A stretch of DNA of 64,000 nt from Streptomyces sp. Alt3 (GCF_030719215.1 NZ_CP120983.1:5580001-5644000); one strand, 5' to 3'; positions 9,393 to 17,843 are shown, counted from the first letter of the stretch. Numbers and translations are program-made. Notes: generated from the sequence alone by a model not told the origin.

Positions 9393-10808
9393 TCAGGCGG
9401 TCCGGCGAAGCCCTGCCGCCACCACGAGGCCCGTCGCGACCAGGACCACCGCCGCGGCAGCCACCACCAGCCGTACGCCGTCGAGCATCGAGCCCTGCGT
9501 GGTCGACAGCACCCCCAGCAGCGGGATGCCGATCGTGACGCCCACCTGCTGCGAGGTCGTGACGAGGCCCGTCGCCAGGCCCTGCTCCTCGTCCGGCACA
9601 CCGGAGGTCACCGTCAGCCCGTAGGCGATGACGGCGCCCAGATGGAAGGCGCTCGCCAGCGAGACGGCCACCGTGGCCAGCAGGACGCCCGAGTCCTCGC
9701 CCAGGCCGAGCAGCGCCCCGATGAACACACCCTGGCCGAGCAGCGAGAGCACCAGGGTCGGCCGCGCTCCCAAGCGGCCTACGACCCTGGGGGCGTAGAC
9801 CCCGGCGACGGCCGAGGCCAGGCCCTGGACACCGAAGACGAGACCCGTCCCGAGGGCCGACAGCCCCAGCAGGTCCTGGAGGTAGAGGGTCAGGACGAAG
9901 ACGACGGTGCTCATCATCGAGAAGGTGACCAGACCTCCCAGGTTCCCGAAGGCGACCGTCCGGCGCCGCAGCATCGGCAGGGAGACCAGCGGTGCCGCGG
10001 CGCGGGACTCGACGACCACGAACGCGGCCAGCAGGGCCACCCCCAGCACCAGGGTGATCCGCACGTCCGCGCCCCCGAAGCCGCGCACGGCCGCCGTCGA
10101 GAGCGAGTGGATCAACGCGAGCAGACCACCGGTGACGGTGACGGCGCCGGGCACGTCGAGCTTCGGCCGGCCAGGCGGGCGCGACTCCGTGAGCACCTTC
10201 GGCGCGAGGACGAACACGATCAGCGCGGCACCTGTCAGCAGCGCCATCGTGGAGCGCCAGCCCAGGGTGTCGGTGAGCACACCGCCCGCGACCATCCCGA
10301 CCGTGAAGCCCAGCGCGAGCACCGTTCCGTTGATGCCCAGCGCACGGTCCCGCAGCGGCCCCTCCGGGAAGGTCGTGGTCAGCAGGGACATCCCGGCCGG
10401 CACGATCACCGCGGCTCCGAGCCCCTGGAGAGCCCGCCCGGCCAGGAAGGGCACCGGGTCCCAGGCCAGCGTCGCCAGCAGCGAGGACAACCCGAAGACG
10501 GCGAGACCGGCGAGGAACAGCCTCCGCCTGCCGAAGAGATCGGCGATCCGGCCGAAGAGCAGCAGGAAACCGCCCGACGGCAGGGCGAAGGCGGTCACCG
10601 CCCACTGCAGTCCGGAGCGGCTCAGCCCCAGGTCCTCACCGAGGACCGGCAGCGCCACGTTCAGCACGGAGAAGTCGAGCGCCACCATGAACTGGGCGGC
10701 GCACAGCACGAACAGCACCAGCCGGGCCCTGCCGGAGAGCCGGGGAGGTGCCGGTACGAGGGGGTCGGCAGGGCCGACGGACACGGGGGTCGGGGATTCG
10801 ATCGCCAT
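9393..10808 (-). CDS. MFS transporter, DHA2 (EmrB/QacA) type
   Basis: 471 aa with about 14 hydrophobic segments. The N-terminal helix with FMVALDFSVLNVALP, motif A (GRIADLFGRRRLFLAG) and motif C-like glycine/proline-rich helix 5 identify a drug:H+ antiporter of the 14-TM class. Start MAIESPTP at 10808 is preferred; a 15-residue extension is open upstream. It is divergently transcribed from an MmyB-type regulator, and 10846-10869 between them is an inverted repeat. Presumably an exporter controlled by that regulator. Confidence 0.87.
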   Translation of the reverse strand: MAIESPTPVSVGPADPLVPAPPRLSGRARLVLFVLCAAQFMVALDFSVLNVALPVLGEDLGLSRSGLQWAVTAFALPSGGFLLLFGRIADLFGRRRLFLAGLAVFGLSSLLATLAWDPVPFLAGRALQGLGAAVIVPAGMSLLTTTFPEGPLRDRALGINGTVLALGFTVGMVAGGVLTDTLGWRSTMALLTGAALIVFVLAPKVLTESRPPGRPKLDVPGAVTVTGGLLALIHSLSTAAVRGFGGADVRITLVLGVALLAAFVVVESRAAAPLVSLPMLRRRTVAFGNLGGLVTFSMMSTVVFVLTLYLQDLLGLSALGTGLVFGVQGLASAVAGVYAPRVVGRLGARPTLVLSLLGQGVFIGALLGLGEDSGVLLATVAVSLASAFHLGAVIAYGLTVTSGVPDEEQGLATGLVTTSQQVGVTIGIPLLGVLSTTQGSMLDGVRLVVAAAAVVLVATGLVVAAGLRRTA

Positions 10809-10845
10809 GTCCCACACCCTGGATCCGCCGGAATATCCGTGGGGA

Positions 10846-10869
10846 GCGGGCACTTATCCTGTTGCCCGC
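10846..10869. promoter_or_regulatory. Inverted repeat between divergent MFS and regulator genes
   Basis: GCGGGCA (10846-10852) and TGCCCGC (10863-10869) form a perfect 7-base inverted repeat around CTTATCCTGT. It is central in the 101-base divergent promoter region and is a candidate operator for the adjacent HTH regulator. No similar repeat is seen at the second MFS/regulator pair. Confidence 0.4.
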
Positions 10870-10909
10870 ACCACCAGGCAGGCACGCGTACGGACACCAG
10901 GGGGAGTAC

Positions 10910-11839
10910 GTGGCTTCACCGGCCCGGAACAGCCGCGCGGTCCGGAGCACCACGCCCCGGACCGGCACCGGCACCGACGACAAGGCCCACCGCCTCGGCG
11001 AACTCCGCGAGTTCCTGATGAGCCGCAGGGCCAGGGTCACCCCGGCCGAGGCCGGCCTCCCGGACGGCGGTGCTCGCCGGCGCACCCCTGGGCTGCGCCG
11101 GGAGGAGGTCGCGGTCCTCGCGGGGGTCGGCGTCTCCTGGTACCAGTGGCTGGAACAGGGCCGCGACATCACCGTGTCGCCCCAGGTGCTGGACTCCGTC
11201 GCCCGGGTGCTGCGCCTCAGCAGTGCGGAGCGCCGCCATCTCTACGTGCTGGCCGGGCTCAACCCGCCCGCCCTGGAGGTGGACCCGGCCCACCAGGACA
11301 TGTGTGAGGGCCTGAACCGGCTCATCGACGCCTGGATGCCCTTCCCGGCGCACATCATGGACCGCTACTGGAACATCGTGCTCTACAACGACGCGGCGGC
11401 GGCGGTGCTCGGGATGCGCCCCGGCATCGTGCAGAACTGCATGATCGCCTTCTTCACCGACCCGGTGTACCGGGCCAGGTCGACGCATTGGGAGACCATC
11501 GCCAACCAGGTCGTCGCGCAGTACCGGGCGGCCTGCTCGGAATCACCCGAGGACGACGGGTTCCGGGCCGTCGTCGCCGAGGCCGGAGAACTCAGCCCCG
11601 AGTTCGCCGCCCTCTGGGACCGGCGCGATGTCACCCCGGGCGGCCAGATCCGCAAGGAGCTCCAGCACCCGCTGGTCGGCACCCTCTCCGTGGAATCCAC
11701 CCAGCTGCGCGTGCCGGCCCGCCCCGACCTGGTGATCGTGCTGCACACACCGCTCCCTGACACGGGCACGGAGGCCAAGCTCCAGTGGCTGGCCTCTCCC
11801 GAGGGCCGGCGCGGCTCGATGTACCCCGTGCCGGGGTGA
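10910..11839 (+). CDS. HTH regulator with MmyB-like ligand-binding domain
   Basis: 309 aa. An N-terminal XRE-type helix-turn-helix (about residues 25-100, with RRTPGLRREEVAVLAGVGVSWYQWLEQGRDI) is followed by an MmyB-like PAS-type ligand-binding domain (about 115-290, with PAHIMDRYWNIVLYNDAA). Such proteins usually control a neighbouring gene. The GTG at 10910 is preceded by GGGGAG; longer in-frame starts run through the promoter region. It pairs with the divergent MFS exporter, an arrangement repeated at 25163-27597. Confidence 0.85.
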   Translation: MASPARNSRAVRSTTPRTGTGTDDKAHRLGELREFLMSRRARVTPAEAGLPDGGARRRTPGLRREEVAVLAGVGVSWYQWLEQGRDITVSPQVLDSVARVLRLSSAERRHLYVLAGLNPPALEVDPAHQDMCEGLNRLIDAWMPFPAHIMDRYWNIVLYNDAAAAVLGMRPGIVQNCMIAFFTDPVYRARSTHWETIANQVVAQYRAACSESPEDDGFRAVVAEAGELSPEFAALWDRRDVTPGGQIRKELQHPLVGTLSVESTQLRVPARPDLVIVLHTPLPDTGTEAKLQWLASPEGRRGSMYPVPG

Positions 11840-11888
11840 ACGGACCCCGTCGCGGGGCGGGCGCCCTCACACTTCGTATGCTCAGCGC

Positions 11889-12242
11889 ATGACCGACAGC
11901 ATCGACCTCGGCCCCGAGGACCGCAAGATCGTCACCCTGGCCCGCAGCGTCCGCGCCCGCAACGCCGTACCGGAGGGCGCGGCGGTACGGGACGAGACCG
12001 GACGCACGTACGCCGCCGGCACCGTGGCCCTGGAGTCGCTGAAGCTCAGCGCACTGCAGACCGCCGTCGCCATGGCGGTGGCCGGCGGCGCCACTTCCCT
12101 GGAGGCGGCGGCCGTCGTCTCCGAGGCCGCGACCGCCTCCGACGCCGACCGCGCCGCCGTCCGTGACCTGGGCGGTCCGGACACCCCCGTGCTGCTCGCG
12201 GGGCCCGACGGGGCGCTCCGGTCCACGGTGACCGCGGGCTGA
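11889..12242 (+). CDS. Cytidine deaminase-like protein lacking the zinc site
   Basis: A 117-aa protein at the place where cytidine deaminase (cdd) commonly lies before era. The fold signature is recognisable (AVRDETGRTYAAGTVALES, then LSALQTAVAMAVAGGAT), but the catalytic HAE/CAE and PCxxC zinc motifs are absent: no Cys or His lies at those positions. It is therefore probably not a functional deaminase. It may be a structural or regulatory relic kept in the era operon. ATG start at 11889; the gap to era is 60 bases. Confidence 0.7.
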   Translation: MTDSIDLGPEDRKIVTLARSVRARNAVPEGAAVRDETGRTYAAGTVALESLKLSALQTAVAMAVAGGATSLEAAAVVSEAATASDADRAAVRDLGGPDTPVLLAGPDGALRSTVTAG

Positions 12243-12302
12243 TCCGGGGCGGCGGCGCCCTGCTGTGCACCGCCGCCGCGCGGATCGGGGAGAATGGGCG
12301 CC

Positions 12303-13322
12303 ATGAGCGCTCGACCGAACACAGAAGCTGCTGCGCAGCAGGCTGAGAACACCGCCCCCCACCGGGCCGGCTTCGCCTGCTTCGTGGGCCGCCCCAACGC
12401 GGGCAAGTCCACCCTCACGAACGCTCTGGTCGGTCAGAAGGTGGCGATCACCTCCAACCGCCCCCAGACCACCCGGCACACGGTGCGGGGCATCGTGCAC
12501 CGCGACGACGCCCAGCTGATCCTGGTGGACACGCCCGGCCTCCACAAGCCGCGCACACTGCTCGGGGAGCGGCTGAACGACGTCGTGCGGACCACCTGGG
12601 CCGAGGTCGACGTCATCGGTTTCTGCCTGCCCGCCGACCAGAAGCTCGGCCCCGGCGACAAGTTCATCGTCAAGGAACTCGCCGGGATCAAGAAGACCCC
12701 GAAGATCGCCATCATCACCAAGACCGACCTCGTCGAGCCCAAGGCGCTCGCCGAGCAGCTGCTCGCCGTCTCCGCGCTGGCCGACGAGCTCGGTTTCGAG
12801 TGGGCCGAGATCATCCCGGTCTCCGCGGTCAAGGCGGAGCAGGAGGCGGGACGCACTCCCTCGGACAAGGGTGGTGGCGGCCGAGGGGCAGGCCAGGTCG
12901 ATCTGCTCGCCGACCTCATCGCTCCGCTGCTGCCCGAGAGCCCGCCGCTCTACCCGGAGGGCGACCTCACCGACGAGCCCGAGATGGTCATGGTCGCGGA
13001 GCTCATCCGCGAGGCCGCACTGGAAGGCGTACGGGACGAGCTGCCGCACTCCATCGCGGTCGTCGTCGAGGAGATGCTGCCCCGCGAGGACCGCCCGGCG
13101 GACAAGCCGCTGCTGGACATCCACGCGAACGTCTACATCGAGCGGCCCAGCCAGAAGGGCATCATCATCGGCCCGAAGGGGAAGCGGCTCAAGGACGTCG
13201 GCACGAAGTCGCGCAAGCACATCGAGGCGCTGCTCGGCACCCCGGTCTTCCTCGACCTGCACGTGAAGGTCGCCAAGGACTGGCAGCGCGACCCCAAGCA
13301 GCTGCGCAAGCTCGGATTCTGA
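12303..13322 (+). CDS. era: GTPase Era
   Basis: 339 aa. GTPase domain: G1 GRPNAGKST, G2 around TTRHT, G3 DTPGLHKPR, G4 TKTD and G5-like VSAVK. The C-terminal KH domain has IIGPKGKRLKDVG. Era binds the 3' end of 16S rRNA and aids 30S assembly, consistent with ybeY nearby. The ATG at 12303 has GGGGAG with 10-base spacing, whereas the ATG at 12294 is only 1 base from it. A Gly/Arg-rich insertion of about 18 residues (12838-12894) separates the GTPase and KH domains. Confidence 0.95.
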   Translation: MSARPNTEAAAQQAENTAPHRAGFACFVGRPNAGKSTLTNALVGQKVAITSNRPQTTRHTVRGIVHRDDAQLILVDTPGLHKPRTLLGERLNDVVRTTWAEVDVIGFCLPADQKLGPGDKFIVKELAGIKKTPKIAIITKTDLVEPKALAEQLLAVSALADELGFEWAEIIPVSAVKAEQEAGRTPSDKGGGGRGAGQVDLLADLIAPLLPESPPLYPEGDLTDEPEMVMVAELIREAALEGVRDELPHSIAVVVEEMLPREDRPADKPLLDIHANVYIERPSQKGIIIGPKGKRLKDVGTKSRKHIEALLGTPVFLDLHVKVAKDWQRDPKQLRKLGF

Positions 13323-13330
13323 GGCAGAAC

Positions 13331-13375
13331 CCCCTGGGCCGTGCCCCGCACCTGATGCGGGGCACGGCCCAGGGG
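13331..13375. terminator. Bidirectional terminator between era and the emfourin gene
   Basis: A perfect 20-bp stem (13331-13350 with 13356-13375) and a 5-base loop CCTGA lie between convergent genes. There is no strong T tract, which is usual for streptomycete terminators. Confidence 0.85.
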
Positions 13376-13400
13376 ACGTACTTCTTCCCGACCCGGGAGG

Positions 13401-13667
13401 CTACGCGCCCTCCTTCAGGACCCGGGAGATCAGGGTCCGCTGCTCCTCGGTGAGCCGGGGGTCCGCGCAGTCGACCGTCCGGTCGCCCACCGTGATCCGG
13501 TAGCGGAAACCGTCCGGAACTCCCGCGGGAGGGCCGCCCCGCCCGGCGGCGAGCACCGCCTCTGCCAGAGCCTCCCATTCCGAGGCGTCGGGCCGTCCCG
13601 AGGTGTCGATCTCGCCGTGGCGTGCGATGCCGGCGAACCCGCCGGTCCGGCTCACCTGAATACGCAT
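13401..13667 (-). CDS. Emfourin-type protealysin inhibitor
   Basis: An 88-aa protein starting MRIQVSRTGGFAGI, with GFRYRITVGDRTVDC and a C-terminal LTEEQRTLISRVLKEGA. This pattern matches emfourin, the small protein inhibitor that accompanies protealysin-like M4 proteases. It lies 76 bases downstream of the M4 protease gene on the same strand, as expected for an enzyme/inhibitor operon. Inhibition is inferred from family and context. Confidence 0.8.
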   Translation of the reverse strand: MRIQVSRTGGFAGIARHGEIDTSGRPDASEWEALAEAVLAAGRGGPPAGVPDGFRYRITVGDRTVDCADPRLTEEQRTLISRVLKEGA

Positions 13668-13743
13668 GCGTCTGGCTCCTGCCTGACCCCGTCCGGACGG
13701 CCCTGCCCGTACCTACCCGGTCGCCGGGCAGCTATCCACCCGG

Positions 13744-14820
13744 TCACCTGGTCGGCACACCCACCTCCGACCACGCCTTGAGGACGGCTTCCGCCTCGTC
13801 GCCCTCCGCGAACCTCTGCTGCGCCGCCTTGACGGTGAGTTTGGCGAAGTCGGTGAAGGACGCGTCCTGGGCCAGCTCACCGCCGGTCAGCACGTCGAAC
13901 CAGATCCGTCCGGCCCGCTCCCAGGCGTTGCCGCCGAGCGCCGTGGCCAGCAGGTGGAAGGCACGGTTGGGGATGCCGGAGTTGATGTGGACCCCGCCGT
14001 TGTCCTCGTCCGTGTCGACGTAGTCGTCCATCGAGGCGGGCTGCGGGTCCTTGCCGAGAACGTCGTCGTCGTACGCCGTGCCCGGAGCCTTCATCGAGCG
14101 CAGCGCGACACCGCTGACCCGGGGGGCGAGCAGCCCCGCGCCGATCAGCCAGTCGCCCTGGTCCGCGCTCTGGCCCAGCGAGTACTGCTTGACCAGGGAG
14201 CCGAAGACGTCGGACACCGACTCGTTGAGCGCGCCGGACTGGCCCTCGTACGCCAGGTTGGCGGTGTACTGGGTGAGTCCGTGGGCCAGTTCGTGCGCGA
14301 TGACGTCGATCGCGATGGTGAAGTCGAGGAAGATCTCGCCGTCGCCGTCCCCGAAGACCATCTGCTCGCCGTCGAAGAACGCGTTGTTGTACTTCTCGTC
14401 GTAGTGCACGGAGCCGATGAGCGGGAGGCCCTTGCCGTCGATCGAGCTGCGGCCGTACTCCGTGAGCAGCAGGTCGAAGGTGGCGCCGAGCCCCGCGTAC
14501 GCACGGTTGACGCTGGCGTCCTGGGTGGGGTCATCGCCCTCGTCACGGACCTTGACGCCCGGCAGGTCCGTGCCGTGACGGCAGTCGTACAGGGTGCGGT
14601 GGGGCTTGCTGGGGACCGCGGCCGAGGTGCGGGCCGCCTGGGGTGTCCAGGCGAGCGCGGTCACCCGCCGGTGGTGGCGTCGGGCCCCGTCGGCCTCCAG
14701 GGTGCGACGTGCGGGATCGGCCAGGAGCGGGTCGTCGGCCTGGGACAGCTTGTCGAGGACGTGGGGCGGCACGATGGTGCAGAAGACGGGCTGGAGCCCG
14801 TTGTTCGGTCGAGGCTGCAT
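13744..14820 (-). CDS. Protealysin-like M4 family metalloprotease
   Basis: 358 aa. A short N-terminal propeptide includes the PPHVL motif (residues 18-22), the mark of protealysin-type precursors. The thermolysin-like catalytic domain has zinc ligands in HELAH (176-180) and NESVSD (Glu200), and the catalytic-site His278 in GGVHINSG. There is no signal peptide or transmembrane segment, so a cytoplasmic or non-classically exported protease is likely, as for protealysin. The inhibitor gene follows on the same strand. Confidence 0.9.
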   Translation of the reverse strand: MQPRPNNGLQPVFCTIVPPHVLDKLSQADDPLLADPARRTLEADGARRHHRRVTALAWTPQAARTSAAVPSKPHRTLYDCRHGTDLPGVKVRDEGDDPTQDASVNRAYAGLGATFDLLLTEYGRSSIDGKGLPLIGSVHYDEKYNNAFFDGEQMVFGDGDGEIFLDFTIAIDVIAHELAHGLTQYTANLAYEGQSGALNESVSDVFGSLVKQYSLGQSADQGDWLIGAGLLAPRVSGVALRSMKAPGTAYDDDVLGKDPQPASMDDYVDTDEDNGGVHINSGIPNRAFHLLATALGGNAWERAGRIWFDVLTGGELAQDASFTDFAKLTVKAAQQRFAEGDEAEAVLKAWSEVGVPTR

Positions 14821-14978
14821 GCGATCGACTGTGGCATTCCGTCATCAACCTGTCACTGGTTGCGATCGCGATTGACGAAATAGAGTGATGTATCACTGTT
14901 CTGCCTCCATGAGGCACCGATCCCGCATACTGATACGGACCGACGCACCAGGCGCCCCTCGGTTAGTGTTGCCGCATC
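14821..14978. other. Divergent promoter region of M4 protease and leuA leader
   Basis: This 158-base region separates the protease start from the leuA leader ORF. 14884-14897 is AGTGAT-GT-ATCACT, a perfect 6-base inverted repeat and candidate operator for the protease operon. GCGATCGC-type words cluster at 14823-14875. A -10-like TAGTGT (14964-14969) lies 9 bases before the leader ATG. Confidence 0.45.
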
Positions 14979-15026
14979 ATGCGTTTCGGGCTGCTCCTTC
15001 TTAGCTGCCGCGGCGAGGGCCTGTAG
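14979..15026 (+). CDS. leuA leader peptide
   Basis: A 15-codon ORF encodes MRFGLLLLSCRGEGL, with four consecutive Leu codons (CTG CTC CTT CTT) and stop TAG. TAGTGT nine bases before the ATG suggests a leaderless transcript. This is the layout of a ribosome-mediated leucine attenuator ahead of leuA. Leu leaders of this type have been described by comparative analysis in Actinobacteria. Confidence 0.8.
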   Translation: MRFGLLLLSCRGEGL

Positions 15027-15050
15027 TCGTAGGCCGGCTCCCTCCCCGCG
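15015..15050 (+). promoter_or_regulatory. leuA attenuator hairpin region
   Basis: GAGGGCC at the end of the leader ORF can pair with GGCTCCCTC downstream, and GGCCT...AGGCC forms a smaller stem around the TAG stop. Ribosome stalling at the Leu codons could therefore change the fold ahead of leuA. The alternative structures were assigned by eye. Confidence 0.5.
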
Positions 15051-15112
15051 GAGTTCGCTGTTGCAGCGACACAGTCGGCCGCCCCTGCTGGACCTCAGAG
15101 GAGCCGTACGCC

Positions 15113-16906
15113 ATGACCGCAGTGAATCCCCCCGCGCACACCGATGCCGTCACCACCCCCGTCGGTGGCCCCACTCCGGTGACCAACGCGAAGCAGCTGC
15201 AGAAGCCGTCCGGGATGCCGGTCCACAAGTACCGCGGCTACGAGGCCGTCGACATCGCGGACCGCACGTGGCCGGACAACCGCGTCACCGTGGCGCCCCG
15301 CTGGCTGTCCACGGACCTGCGTGACGGCAACCAGGCCCTGATCGACCCGATGTCACCGGCCCGCAAGCGCGAGATGTTCGACCTGCTCGTACGCATGGGC
15401 TACAAGGAGATCGAGGTCGGCTTCCCGTCCTCCGGCGAGACCGACTTCGCGTTCGTACGCTCGATCATCGAAGAGGGCGCGATCCCCGAGGACGTGACGA
15501 TCTCCGTCCTGACGCAGGCCCGTGAGGAACTGATCGAGCGCACCGTCGAGTCGCTGCGCGGAGCCCACCGGGCCACCGTCCACCTGTACAACGCCACCGC
15601 CCCCACCTTCCGCCGCGTGGTCTTCCGCGGCTCGAAGGAGGAGGTCAAGCAGATCGCCGTGGACGGCACCCGGCTGGTCATGGAGTACGCCGACAAGATC
15701 CTGGGCGACGAGACGATCTTCGGCTACCAGTACAGCCCGGAGATCTTCACCGACACCGAGCTGGACTTCGCCCTGGAGGTCTGCGAGGCCGTCTGCGACG
15801 TCTGGCAGCCCGAGGAGGGACGCGAGATCATCCTCAACCTGCCCGCCACGGTGGAGCGTTCGACGCCCTCCACCCACGCGGACCGGTTCGAGTGGATGTC
15901 CCGCAACCTGACCCGCCGCCCGTACGTCTGCCTGTCGGTCCACCCGCACAACGACCGCGGCACCGCCGTCGCCGCCGCCGAACTGGCGATCATGGCGGGC
16001 GCCGACCGCATCGAGGGCTGCCTGTTCGGCCAGGGCGAGCGCACCGGCAACGTCGACCTGGTCACCCTGGGCATGAACCTGTTCTCCCAGGGCGTCGACC
16101 CGCAGATCGACTTCTCGCAGATCGACGAGATCCGCCGCACCAGCGAGTACTGCAACCAGATGGAGGTCCACCCGCGCCACCCCTACGCGGGCGACCTGGT
16201 CTACACCGCCTTCTCCGGCTCCCACCAGGACGCCATCAAGAAGGGCTTCGACGCCATGGAGGCCGATGCGGCCGCCCGGGGCGTGACCGTCGACGACATC
16301 GAGTGGGCGGTGCCGTACCTGCCGATCGACCCGAAGGACGTCGGCCGCTCCTACGAGGCCGTCATCCGGGTCAACTCGCAGTCCGGCAAGGGCGGGATCG
16401 CCTACGTCCTGAAGAACGACCACAAGCTGGACCTGCCGCGCCGGATGCAGATCGAATTCTCCCGGATCATTCAGGCCAAGACCGACGCCGAGGGCGGCGA
16501 GGTCACGCCGACCCAGATCTGGTCGACCTTCCGGGACGAGTACCTGCCGAGCCCCGAGAACGCCTGGGGCCGCGTGCAGATCCGTTCCGGTCAGACGACC
16601 ACCGGGAGCGACGGCCAGGACACCATCACCGTCGAGGCCACCGTCGACGGCACGGACACGGTGCTGACCGGCACGGGCAACGGCCCGATCTCCGCGTTCT
16701 TCGAAGCGCTGCAGGCCATCGGCATCGACGCCCGTCTGCTGGACTACACCGAGCACACGATGAGCGAGGGCGCGAGCGCCCAGGCCGCCTCCTACATCGA
16801 GTGCGCGATCGACGGCAAGGTGCTGTGGGGCATCGGTATCGACGCCAACACCACGCGTGCCTCGCTCAAGGCGGTCGTCTCCGCGGTCAACCGCGCGACC
16901 CGCTGA
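15113..16906 (+). CDS. leuA: 2-Isopropylmalate synthase
   Basis: 597 aa, the normal length of the actinobacterial enzyme. It condenses 2-oxoisovalerate and acetyl-CoA in the first committed step of leucine synthesis. The DRE-TIM N-terminal half has LRDGNQALIDPMS and HPHNDRGTAVAAAELA with the metal-binding histidines. The C-terminal regulatory domain (from about residue 480) ends in the leucine-feedback region with ASYIECAIDGKVLWGIGIDANT. ATG start with GGAG upstream. Leader and attenuator precede it. Confidence 0.97.
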   Translation: MTAVNPPAHTDAVTTPVGGPTPVTNAKQLQKPSGMPVHKYRGYEAVDIADRTWPDNRVTVAPRWLSTDLRDGNQALIDPMSPARKREMFDLLVRMGYKEIEVGFPSSGETDFAFVRSIIEEGAIPEDVTISVLTQAREELIERTVESLRGAHRATVHLYNATAPTFRRVVFRGSKEEVKQIAVDGTRLVMEYADKILGDETIFGYQYSPEIFTDTELDFALEVCEAVCDVWQPEEGREIILNLPATVERSTPSTHADRFEWMSRNLTRRPYVCLSVHPHNDRGTAVAAAELAIMAGADRIEGCLFGQGERTGNVDLVTLGMNLFSQGVDPQIDFSQIDEIRRTSEYCNQMEVHPRHPYAGDLVYTAFSGSHQDAIKKGFDAMEADAAARGVTVDDIEWAVPYLPIDPKDVGRSYEAVIRVNSQSGKGGIAYVLKNDHKLDLPRRMQIEFSRIIQAKTDAEGGEVTPTQIWSTFRDEYLPSPENAWGRVQIRSGQTTTGSDGQDTITVEATVDGTDTVLTGTGNGPISAFFEALQAIGIDARLLDYTEHTMSEGASAQAASYIECAIDGKVLWGIGIDANTTRASLKAVVSAVNRATR

Positions 16907-17141
16907 CAACGGCAGGCGGCATTCCGGACAAACATCGGATACGCCGCTGAAACGTACGGCCCGAGAGCCCCGTCCACCCGACGAAGGTGGGCGGGGTTCG
17001 GCCATATCCGGGTGTTGTGACGTCCGGGATGCTGACGTCGCATCACGCATGTGGCTAACATCACGTCCAACGCGGCAATGTGGCCGCGGGGTCACCTCCC
17101 GTGCCCGGAAGGCGTACGGGGGAGTCACGGAGGTGTGCGAC

Positions 17142-17843
17142 GTGCGGACAGCCAAAGGACAACGCGCCGTAGGACTGCGCCTCTACGGCATCCGCACCGT
17201 CTGGGACACCGTCGGCGACGGCGAGTTCTTCTGCCCGTGCTGCGGAGGCGACCGCAACTACCGGCGCCTCACGGGCCGCCACCGTCTCACCGTCCTCGGA
17301 CTGCCGCTGCTGGCCCGGGGTACCGCCGGGCCCGTCGTCGAATGCGCCGCCTGCGGCACGCACTTCGAGCCGGACACCCTCGACCACCCCACCACCACCC
17401 GCTTCTCCGCCATGCTGCGGGAGGCCGTGCACACGGTCACTCTCGCCGTGCTCGCCGCCGGCGGGACCACCTCCCGCACCGTCCTGGAGACGGCCGCAGC
17501 CGTCGTCCGCGACGCCGGACTCGACGACTGCTCCCAGGAACAGCTCTTCACCATCGTCGAGGTGCTCGCCGCCGACGCCGGCCACGGAGACGGGAGCGAC
17601 CCCGCGGCCGAGGCCTGCGGAGCCGCCCTCGCCATCGAGCTGCACGAGGTGCTGAAGCCGCTCGCACCGCACCTGGCCGTGCCCGGCCGTGAGGCGATCC
17701 TCCTGCGGGGAGCCCGGATCGCCCTCGCCGACGGCCCGTACGGCCAGGCGGAGCGCGAGGTGCTGACCACGGTGGGCGGCGCGCTGCAGCTCTGCCCCGC
17801 CGAGACGGCGAAGCTGCTGGAAGCGGCGCGTACGCCTTCCTGA
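17142..17843 (+). CDS. TerB-like protein with N-terminal zinc ribbon
   Basis: 233 aa. The N-terminus holds a putative zinc ribbon (CPCC ... CAACGTHF, about residues 28-69). The rest is a helical TerB-like domain with the acidic/His pattern seen in tellurite-resistance-associated proteins. Function unknown. The GTG at 17142 fits a GGAGG ribosome site with 8-base spacing better than the GTG at 17133. The 235-base gap after leuA holds no other gene that I can support. Confidence 0.7.
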   Translation: MRTAKGQRAVGLRLYGIRTVWDTVGDGEFFCPCCGGDRNYRRLTGRHRLTVLGLPLLARGTAGPVVECAACGTHFEPDTLDHPTTTRFSAMLREAVHTVTLAVLAAGGTTSRTVLETAAAVVRDAGLDDCSQEQLFTIVEVLAADAGHGDGSDPAAEACGAALAIELHEVLKPLAPHLAVPGREAILLRGARIALADGPYGQAEREVLTTVGGALQLCPAETAKLLEAARTPS

